A DNA stretch of 23,136 nt from an uncultured Alistipes sp. GTDB lineage: Bacteria; Bacteroidota; Bacteroidia; Bacteroidales; Rikenellaceae. The stretch lies in assembly GCA_947174295.1 (NCBI GenBank), contig CAMWIG010000010.1:1-23136 (forward strand), read 5' to 3'. Made by a program: the position numbers and the translations under genes. The notes beneath the pieces were generated by a model. That model searched no databases and was not told where the DNA came from. It saw only the letters and a list, made by a program, of their open reading frames with translations. Positions 8,194 to 13,029 of this stretch are shown in pieces (position 1 is the stretch's first letter; each line of letters begins with the position of its first letter).

Positions 8194-8916
8194 TTACTCT
8201 TCCTGTAAAAAATTAATCTTAAATGTCTGTCTGCAACTTTTAGCACAATCACTCGTGTACCAATCAAACTCACGATAGCCACCTTTTCGTATGTAATCAC
8301 TTATGATTTCATGATCTGTATTTATGGAACGCCCTGCACTATCGAAATGTTCTATCAAGATTGTAATGCCGGTAATATCATAATCCGAATTATTAACAAG
8401 TCGCAACCGGCCCTTAACGCCATTATTATAAACATGATAACCCGGAACAACAACCTCTAATTTCAAGTTATCTTGAAGATGTTTCAATATCCTTATCTTT
8501 TGTCTATCCCAATAGAACCACCAATCTGTATCGACTAGTCGAAAATCTAAATCGCGACATACTATAAAATTACAAGATTCGAATATCTGCCACTTACCAT
8601 ACTTATTTGTAAGGCCAAACCGCTGTTCAATTTCTATTGGCCGGCCAAACCCATTAACCGTTTGCCCTCTGGCTGAAACGATGACAGTCGAATCATTTTG
8701 GACAGTAGAGGTAAATTGCCAATTATCAGACGTATAAAACCTCCCACTATTCATATCTTCCCAAAATGCATCCGTCAGCAATCTTTTATTAATTTCTCGT
8801 GACGGAGTATTTGCATCTTTTAAAAATTCTTTGACTATGGCGATAGATTTATTCTCCACATTACTACATCCAAGCAAAAAAACCGAAGCCGCAATAACAA
8901 ACAAAAACTTCTTCAT
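8194..8916 (-). CDS. Hypothetical lipoprotein, AT-rich (NTF2-like plus FxLYD-like parts)
   Basis: This is a 240-residue protein with a lipoprotein signal, MKKFLFVIAASVFLLGC, with the lipidated Cys at 17. Residues about 20-125 (a helix with SIAIVKEFLKDA, then beta strands ending in KYGKWQIFESCNF) look like an NTF2-type fold. Residues about 150-240 (VVPGYHVYNNGVKGRLRLVN, then ITGITILIEHFDSAGRSI) resemble FxLYD-type beta domains found in bacterial lipoproteins. Both assignments come from pattern only. Codon use is AT-rich (AAA, AAT, TTA frequent), in strong contrast to the GC-rich core genes, which suggests acquisition by transfer. It is the last gene of a minus-strand cassette; the 55-residue gene ends 32 bp upstream, and the bidirectional terminator follows its stop. 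No function is assigned. Confidence 0.85.
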   Translation of the reverse strand: MKKFLFVIAASVFLLGCSNVENKSIAIVKEFLKDANTPSREINKRLLTDAFWEDMNSGRFYTSDNWQFTSTVQNDSTVIVSARGQTVNGFGRPIEIEQRFGLTNKYGKWQIFESCNFIVCRDLDFRLVDTDWWFYWDRQKIRILKHLQDNLKLEVVVPGYHVYNNGVKGRLRLVNNSDYDITGITILIEHFDSAGRSINTDHEIISDYIRKGGYREFDWYTSDCAKSCRQTFKINFLQEE

Positions 8917-8948
8917 AACCTTTAACTTATTAAAATATTCTCATTATG

Positions 8949-9116
8949 CTATTTTTTTTCTTCTTCGTTTTTTTCACGTTCCAACTCTTTCAACATCTCC
9001 TTCATTGCTTCTGCGTTCGCTTTTGCTTTCCGTCGATTATCGTAATTATAACAGAAAATAGCAATCGGAATCAAAATCAGCCAAATAATAACCATTAAAC
9101 TTAGTAATCCTTCCAT
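8949..9116 (-). CDS. 55-residue single-pass membrane protein
   Basis: This small gene has ATG at 9116-9114 and TAG at 8951-8949. The product starts MEGLLSLMVIIWLILIPIAI, a single hydrophobic helix, then FCYNYDN and a strongly charged, probably helical tail rich in Lys and Glu (KAKANAEAMKEMLKELE and EEEKK). This suggests an anchored protein with a cytoplasmic helical or coiled-coil tail. It lies 31 bp after the HTH gene and 32 bp before the lipoprotein gene, in the same orientation. That spacing, the uninterrupted frame and the textbook membrane-plus-tail layout support a real gene. I cannot name a family. It shares the AT-rich composition of the lipoprotein gene and may act with it. Confidence 0.75.
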   Translation of the reverse strand: MEGLLSLMVIIWLILIPIAIFCYNYDNRRKAKANAEAMKEMLKELEREKNEEEKK

Positions 9117-9147
9117 AACAATCTGTTTTTAATCGATTTTTAATAAA

Positions 9148-9453
9148 TTATTTTTTACGATCCAACACGTCGAGCACTCTGAGCATGCGTTCCAGCTCCG
9201 ACACCTCGTCGGGCGGGATGAAGTAACCGCCGTTCTGACGGGAATATTTTATGGTGATGATATTCGTGTCGATGTCCTTCATATCGCGCTGCACGGTTCT
9301 TCTGGATATCGCGACTCCATCCTCGTCTTTCAACGACTGTTGCAACAGCACGATCAAATCATCGAAACTGACATAACGGTTGTTTCTGATTAAATCTATA
9401 ATCAGAACATACCGCCGCAACCGCATCATACGGGATGTAGAGCCGACCGTCAC
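9148..9453 (-). CDS. Stand-alone winged HTH protein, WYL-regulator-like N-terminus without WYL domain
   Basis: This is a 101-residue protein. Residues about 10-75 form a winged helix-turn-helix: RRYVLIIDLIRNNRYVSFDD, then ISRRTVQRDMKDI as the likely recognition helix and IKYSRQNGGYFI as the wing. The pattern matches the DNA-binding start of WYL-domain regulators, but the protein ends after about 25 further residues, with no room for a WYL ligand domain. It may therefore be a natural single-domain repressor or the remains of a longer one. The GTG at 9453 overlaps the TGA of the upstream gene (9450-9452) as GTGA, pointing to translational coupling; an ATG pair near 9429 is an alternative start. 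It probably autoregulates the cassette, which is inference. Confidence 0.8.
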   Translation of the reverse strand: MTVGSTSRMMRLRRYVLIIDLIRNNRYVSFDDLIVLLQQSLKDEDGVAISRRTVQRDMKDIDTNIITIKYSRQNGGYFIPPDEVSELERMLRVLDVLDRKK

Positions 9454-10064
9454 CTCTCGTTATCGGTTTTAAGACTATCGTAATATGTCCAAAGGAACTT
9501 GTCAGATTCCCAAAACGTGCACTCCAACCCGAAATACTCGATGAACGAGCGCACACAATCACGGAAAACGGCATAGTCGCGCAGGTTGCCCCGCCCGTCC
9601 GCACGGAATCCGTATTTGCGATTATAGGCTTTCAGCATCTGTTCTACATGGCTGTCGAATATCGGATAGCAGTCGGGATTCAGGAAATTGCAGAATTTAG
9701 ACGCGAAGGAGTACAACACCGACTCCCTGCATCCTTTGCGGGCGATGCCGTGCCCGCATGCTATCATCGCAACGGCTTCGGGGCTGCCGGCGGCAATCAA
9801 CGGCCGCACGGCATCCCGACGGTTATAGATATGGCCGGCCATGCGATAGACGTCGTTAAGATAGAGATTGGTGCTGTAAATCTGATTGAGGAAAACCACG
9901 ACCGACAGAATACCGGCATAATCATCCGTGAATGAGTCGGCCAGCCTGCGTTGGAGTTCGTCGGACTGCACAAGGCAATCGTTAGCCTTATATACCGACA
10001 ACCATCGCTCCATCAGAGTCTTAGTGGGTTTTTCCAGCAAGGGTTCGAGTTTCGTCGTCTTCAT
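9450..10064 (-). CDS. Uncharacterised protein, possible OGG/HhH-GPD-fold relative
   Basis: This is a 204-residue soluble protein with no signal peptide, starting at ATG 10064. The central block ESVLYSFASKFCNF followed by LNPDCYPIFDSHVEQML, and the C-terminal DKFLWTYYD, recall a widespread family of small bacterial proteins that I associate with an 8-oxoguanine-glycosylase-like (helix-hairpin-helix) fold. In that reading the Lys of FASKF and the Asp of PIFDS would be the key residues. This is pattern memory, not a search result, and no canonical HhH-GPD motif is evident. The gene overlaps the HTH gene by 4 bp (GTGA) and heads a four-gene minus-strand cassette. Base composition is intermediate between the AT-rich lipoprotein gene and the GC-rich core. 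Coding status is firm; function is open. Confidence 0.82.
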   Translation of the reverse strand: MKTTKLEPLLEKPTKTLMERWLSVYKANDCLVQSDELQRRLADSFTDDYAGILSVVVFLNQIYSTNLYLNDVYRMAGHIYNRRDAVRPLIAAGSPEAVAMIACGHGIARKGCRESVLYSFASKFCNFLNPDCYPIFDSHVEQMLKAYNRKYGFRADGRGNLRDYAVFRDCVRSFIEYFGLECTFWESDKFLWTYYDSLKTDNER

Positions 10065-10151
10065 TTCGGTAGTTTTGAGTTTCGAAATTACGCGGCCACA
10101 GTGTCAAAATATGGCGCTTTACTATGCAAAAAAACGTGAACTTGACTCAAT

Positions 10152-10269
10152 TTGCTTCTCCGGTATCGCCAAACACCTTGCTGTCAAACGAGTAAAGCTC
10201 ACGCTGAAAACAACGTGAGCATCAACTTCACTCTTGACAGCTTCTGAATTTGGCGATTTCGAGAAGCAA
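10152..10269. repeat. 118-nt interrupted palindrome (long hairpin), possible MITE or structured RNA
   Basis: Five successive blocks pair with blocks in reverse order on the other arm. They are TTGCTTCTC 10152-10160 with 10261-10269; ATCGCCAAA 10165-10173 with 10249-10257; GCTGTCAA 10180-10187 with 10234-10241; GAGT 10190-10193 with 10230-10233; and GCTCACG 10197-10203 with 10214-10220. Altogether 37 base pairs surround a 10-nt loop (10204-10213), with internal loops of similar size on the two arms. It lies between the start of the OGG-like gene and the end of kdsD. It is not an ordinary terminator. I find no integron R-box (GTTRRRY). Confidence 0.8.
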
Positions 10270-10273
10270 GAAT

Positions 10274-10291
10274 AAAAGCTAACGCTTTTTT
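10274..10291 (+). terminator. Weak terminator-like hairpin next to the long palindrome
   Basis: AAAAGC (10274-10279), loop TAAC and GCTTTT (10284-10289) continue as T's to 10291. On the plus strand this would end a transcript covering the palindrome. On the minus strand it could instead serve kdsD, with a shorter T run. The stem is short and AT-rich. Confidence 0.35.
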
Positions 10292-10293
10292 AA

Positions 10294-10314
10294 TATATGT
10301 CTACTATATGTCTA
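10294..10314. repeat. Tandem 10-bp direct repeat, 11-bp period
   Basis: TATATGTCTA occurs at 10294-10303 and 10305-10314, so the two copies sit on about one helical turn. It lies between the terminator-like hairpin and the kdsD end. The function is unknown. Confidence 0.7.
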
Positions 10315-10354
10315 TACCGTTACATATCTGCGGTTTTTAGGGTTGTATGGTAAA

Positions 10355-10379
10355 GACCGGTTACAATGACCGGTTACAA
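10355..10379. repeat. Tandem 12-bp direct repeat spanning the kdsD stop codon
   Basis: GACCGGTTACAA occurs at 10355-10366 and 10368-10379, with a 13-bp period. The second copy contains the kdsD stop codon (10374-10376 read on the minus strand), so the last bases of the gene have been duplicated just downstream of it. This marks the junction between the core Kdo operon and the AT-richer accessory segment. Confidence 0.75.
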
Positions 10380-11333
10380 CTTAATATCGTAAATCTGTAT
10401 GACGCCGACGAGGCGGCCCGTGGCGGGGTCGGCGACAAGAAGCGTGTTGACCTTGTAGCGCGTCATCATCTTCTCGGCCTCGATGAGCTTCTCGCCGGGG
10501 GCTATGGTCTTGGGGTTGCGCGTGGCGATATCCATAGCCTTGATGTTGAAGAACTCGGCCTGACGGCTCTCCATCGCGCGGCGGATGTCGCCGTCGGTGA
10601 CGATGCCCTGGATGTCGTCGCCGTCGCAGATGACGATAAGACCCAGACCGCCCTTGCTGACGGCATGAATCATATCCTTGGCCGAGCAGTCGGGAGCGAC
10701 GACCGGCAGGTCGTGGCTGCGCATGACGTTGCCGACGGTCATCAGCAGGCGGCGTCCGAGGCTGCCGCCCGGATGCAGACGCGCGAAGTCCATGCTCGTG
10801 AAGTCGCGCAGCTTCATAAGCGCCACGGCCAGCGCGTCGCCCATGGCTATCTGTGCCGTGGTCGAGGTCGTAGGCGCGAGACGCAGGATGCAGGCTTCGT
10901 GCTCGACGGCGACGTTGAGATGCACGTCGGCATTCTTGGCCAGCGTCGACTCCGGGTTGCCGGTCATGGCAATCAGCCGGTTGCCGTTGGCATGGATGAA
11001 CGGAACGATTTTCAGGACCTCGTCCGTCTCGCCCGAGTAGGACATGGCCAGAATGACGTCCTCGCGCGAAATCATGCCCAAATCGCCGTGGAACGCCTCG
11101 CCCGGATGCAGAAAGAAACTCGGCGTGCCGGTGCTGGCGAGCGTAGCGGCGAGCTTGCGGCCGACGAGGCCCGACTTGCCCATACCCGTTATAATCAGCT
11201 TGCCGCGGCTGGCGAGGATAGCATCCACCGCCGCGACGAACGTATCGTCGAGCTCGGCTGCCATTTTCGCAAGCGCCTCGGCCTCGGTGCGAAGCGTGCG
11301 GCGCGCCAAATCGAGAATCTCTTCGTGTGTCAT
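10374..11333 (-). CDS. kdsD: D-arabinose-5-phosphate isomerase (KpsF/GutQ family)
   Basis: The 319-residue cytoplasmic enzyme converts ribulose-5-phosphate to arabinose-5-phosphate, the first step of Kdo synthesis. The N-terminal SIS sugar-isomerase domain (about residues 30-170) carries LIITGMGKSGLVGRKLAAT, then HPGEAFHGDLGM and AMSYSGETDEVL, family signatures. The phrase LHPGGSLGRRLL leads into two CBS domains (about 205-319) with GLIVICDGDDIQGIVTDGDI and TLLVADPATGRLVGVIQIYD. Length and domain order match KdsD. The start lies 1 bp after the kdsA stop, so it is the third gene of kdsB-kdsA-kdsD. Its final codons lie inside a tandem 13-bp duplication. Confidence 0.95.
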   Translation of the reverse strand: MTHEEILDLARRTLRTEAEALAKMAAELDDTFVAAVDAILASRGKLIITGMGKSGLVGRKLAATLASTGTPSFFLHPGEAFHGDLGMISREDVILAMSYSGETDEVLKIVPFIHANGNRLIAMTGNPESTLAKNADVHLNVAVEHEACILRLAPTTSTTAQIAMGDALAVALMKLRDFTSMDFARLHPGGSLGRRLLMTVGNVMRSHDLPVVAPDCSAKDMIHAVSKGGLGLIVICDGDDIQGIVTDGDIRRAMESRQAEFFNIKAMDIATRNPKTIAPGEKLIEAEKMMTRYKVNTLLVADPATGRLVGVIQIYDIKL

Positions 11334-11334
11334 A

Positions 11335-12087
11335 TCAAAGCAGGGATTTTACTACGTTTTCGAAATCGGCGAGGGCCAGCATGTTGGGGCCGTCGCTCAA
11401 CGCCGTGTCGGGAGTCGGGTGCACCTCGAAGAAGAATCCGTTCGCGCCGAACGCCTTTGCGGCCAGCGCCATGGCCGGCACGAACTCGCGGTTGCCGCCC
11501 GTCTTGCCGCCCGCAGCACCGGGGCGCTGCACGGAGTGCGTGCAGTCCATGACCACGGTCTTCGCGATGCCCAGCATGTCGGGTATGTTGCGGAAGTCGA
11601 CGACCAAGTTGTTGTATCCGTAGATGTTGCCGCGCTCGGTGAGCCATATTTCACGGGCACCCGATTCGAGGGCCTTTTCATAGGGATAGCGCATGTCGGC
11701 GCCCGACAGGAACTGCGCCTTCTTGATGTTGACCGTCTTGCCGGTGCGGGCCGCGGCGACCAGAAGGTCGGTCTGGCGGCAGAGGAAGGCCGGAATCTGC
11801 AATACGTCGGCAACCTCGCCGGCGGGTGCGGCCTGCCACGCCTCGTGGATGTCGGTCAGGATGCGAAGACCCCACTTCGACTTCACGTCGGCAAGCATTT
11901 GCAGACCCTTGTCGATGCCCGGACCGCGGTACGACGCCAGCGACGTGCGGTTGGCCTTGTCGAACGACGCCTTGAAGATGATGTCGGTGCCAGCCGAACG
12001 GTTGATTTCGACCAGACGCGCAGCTACGGTGTCCAGCAATTCGGCCGATTCGATGACGCAGGGGCCGGCAATAAATACGGGATTCAT
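11335..12087 (-). CDS. kdsA: 3-deoxy-8-phosphooctulonate synthase, metal-dependent type
   Basis: The 250-residue enzyme condenses arabinose-5-phosphate with phosphoenolpyruvate to Kdo-8-phosphate. Family motifs are FKASFDKANRTS, SYRGPGIDKGL, ILTDIHE, QIPAFLCRQTDL, NIKKAQFLS and FEVHPTPDTALSDGPN. The N-terminal motif is AGPCVIES with Cys10. Metal-dependent (class II) enzymes such as that of Aquifex have Cys at this site, whereas E. coli KdsA has Asn, so this one should need a divalent metal. The protein is shorter than the E. coli enzyme (284 residues) at both ends, which is common for this class. It starts 3 bp after kdsB and ends 1 bp before kdsD, so the genes are almost certainly translated from one mRNA. 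Confidence 0.96.
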   Translation of the reverse strand: MNPVFIAGPCVIESAELLDTVAARLVEINRSAGTDIIFKASFDKANRTSLASYRGPGIDKGLQMLADVKSKWGLRILTDIHEAWQAAPAGEVADVLQIPAFLCRQTDLLVAAARTGKTVNIKKAQFLSGADMRYPYEKALESGAREIWLTERGNIYGYNNLVVDFRNIPDMLGIAKTVVMDCTHSVQRPGAAGGKTGGNREFVPAMALAAKAFGANGFFFEVHPTPDTALSDGPNMLALADFENVVKSLL

Positions 12088-12090
12088 AAT

Positions 12091-12858
12091 CTATCGGGTT
12101 ATTCGTTTCAGGAACTCTTCGGCACGCTCCAAATCCTCGGGAGTGTCGATGCCTATGGTCTCGACATCGGAGATGCCGACGCCAATTTTGTATCCGTTTT
12201 CCAGCCAGCGCAGCTGTTCGAGCGACTCGGCGAGTTCGAGCGTCGACTGCGGCAGCTCCGTAACGGCCGCCAGAGCGGCGGCGCGGAAAGCGTACATGCC
12301 TATGTGTTTGTAGAACGTGTGCGACGCAAGCCACTGCCCGCGCTCCACGCCGCGCAGATAGGGAATCACCGAACGCGAAAAGTAGACGGCATGTCCGCTG
12401 TTGTCGAGCACCACCTTCGGCGAGTTGGGATTCTCCAACGCGGCGAGTCCGTCCTCCGCGGCGAAGGGCTTCACGAGCGTGGCGATATCGGTCTGCGGGT
12501 CGTCGAAACACCGCTTTATGGCTTCGATTTGCGACGGACTGATGAAGGGTTCGTCGCCCTGCACGTTGATTACGACGTCGTAGGAGCATCCGCGCTCGCG
12601 GCATACCGTGTCATAGGCCTCGCGGCAGCGGTCGGTGCCGCTGCGGTGCTCGGCCGAGGTCATGACGGCCTTTCCGCCGAACGACTCCACGGCCGCGAAG
12701 ATGCGCTCGTCGTCGGTAGCCACCACCACGTCGTCGACGGCAAGGCTCACCTGCTCGCAGACGCGCCGTATGACCGGCTTTCCGCCCAGCATGGCCAATG
12801 GTTTGGCCGGAAATCGCGTGGACGCGTAGCGGGCGGGGATGATTGCGATGTATTTCAT
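12091..12858 (-). CDS. kdsB: 3-deoxy-manno-octulosonate cytidylyltransferase (CMP-Kdo synthetase)
   Basis: The 255-residue cytoplasmic enzyme activates Kdo with CTP before transfer to lipid A. Seen are the nucleotide-binding start IPARYASTRFPAKPLAMLGG, the motif SGTDRCREA, the metal/nucleotide motif VQGDEPFI, and HIGMYAFR with LEQLRWLENGY further on. I put the start at ATG 12858 (MKYIAIIPARY). Five further codons upstream are open, but they lie inside the heptamer repeat and add nothing family-like. It is the first gene of kdsB-kdsA-kdsD. The leader consists of TTTGAAT repeats running almost into the start codon, and the likely promoter lies within the repeat-bounded element upstream. There is no Shine-Dalgarno site. 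Confidence 0.96.
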   Translation of the reverse strand: MKYIAIIPARYASTRFPAKPLAMLGGKPVIRRVCEQVSLAVDDVVVATDDERIFAAVESFGGKAVMTSAEHRSGTDRCREAYDTVCRERGCSYDVVINVQGDEPFISPSQIEAIKRCFDDPQTDIATLVKPFAAEDGLAALENPNSPKVVLDNSGHAVYFSRSVIPYLRGVERGQWLASHTFYKHIGMYAFRAAALAAVTELPQSTLELAESLEQLRWLENGYKIGVGISDVETIGIDTPEDLERAEEFLKRITR

Positions 12859-12935
12859 AAATTCAAAATTCAAAATTCAAAATTCAAAATCGGACTTTAT
12901 CCACTCTTCGAATTTCGAATGCCGATTTACAAAAT

Positions 12936-12943
12936 CAAAGATA
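12936..12943 (-). promoter_or_regulatory. Candidate -7 box for the kdsB-kdsA-kdsD operon
   Basis: The minus strand reads TATCTTTG here, a full match to TAnnTTTG. Transcription would start near 12930, giving a leader of about 70 nt made largely of TTTGAAT repeats. No TTTG lies at the usual 19-21 bp upstream; the nearest is only 12 bp away, so confidence is low. Confidence 0.35.
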
Positions 12944-12980
12944 TAAACAATGTCTCAAACATTGCAGCCGAAACATAAAT

Positions 12981-13016
12981 AAAATTCAGAACCCGCAATT
13001 TTGAATTCTGAATTTT
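12981..13016 (-). terminator. Candidate terminator for lon, built from the heptamer array
   Basis: AAAATTCAGAA (12981-12991) pairs over 11 bp with TTCTGAATTTT (13006-13016) around a 14-nt loop. Read on the minus strand it is followed by ATTTAT-like T-rich sequence. The stem is AT-rich and so may be weak. It begins 14 bp past the lon stop and uses the imperfect copy in the right-hand heptamer array. Confidence 0.4.
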
Positions 13017-13029
13017 GAATTTGTACCCG

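Larger units (their letters stand above)
12861..13020. repeat. Intergenic element A, bounded by inverted ATTCAAA heptamer arrays
   Basis: Four exact copies of ATTCAAA at 12861-12888 face three copies of TTTGAAT (one with a T-to-C change) at 13000-13020, giving terminal inverted repeats about 21-28 bp long around a 111-bp AT-rich core. The core holds a small hairpin (CAATGT/ACATTG near 12950). The element fills the space from the lon stop (13030) to the kdsB start (12858), leaving 9 and 2 bp. Element B at 18444-18658 has the same plan. The cores are not obviously alike. Nothing coding is seen. Confidence 0.85.

Noticed and set aside
10110..10218. A 35-residue plus-strand open frame across the palindrome
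   Set aside because: The frame simply reads through one arm and the loop of the palindrome and shows no features of a real small protein.
10152..10269. Integron attC site
   Set aside because: The palindrome is long and interrupted like attC, but it lacks the GTTRRRY/RYYYAAC boxes and no integrase is nearby.
8056..10379. tRNA-Leu as the integration site of a genomic island
   Set aside because: No integrase gene and no duplicate of the tRNA 3' end are found at the far side of the accessory segment, and the tRNA terminator is intact. Insertion by another route remains possible.
12861..13020. CRISPR array from the regularly repeated heptamers
   Set aside because: Repeat units are 7 bp without spacers, and no cas genes are present.
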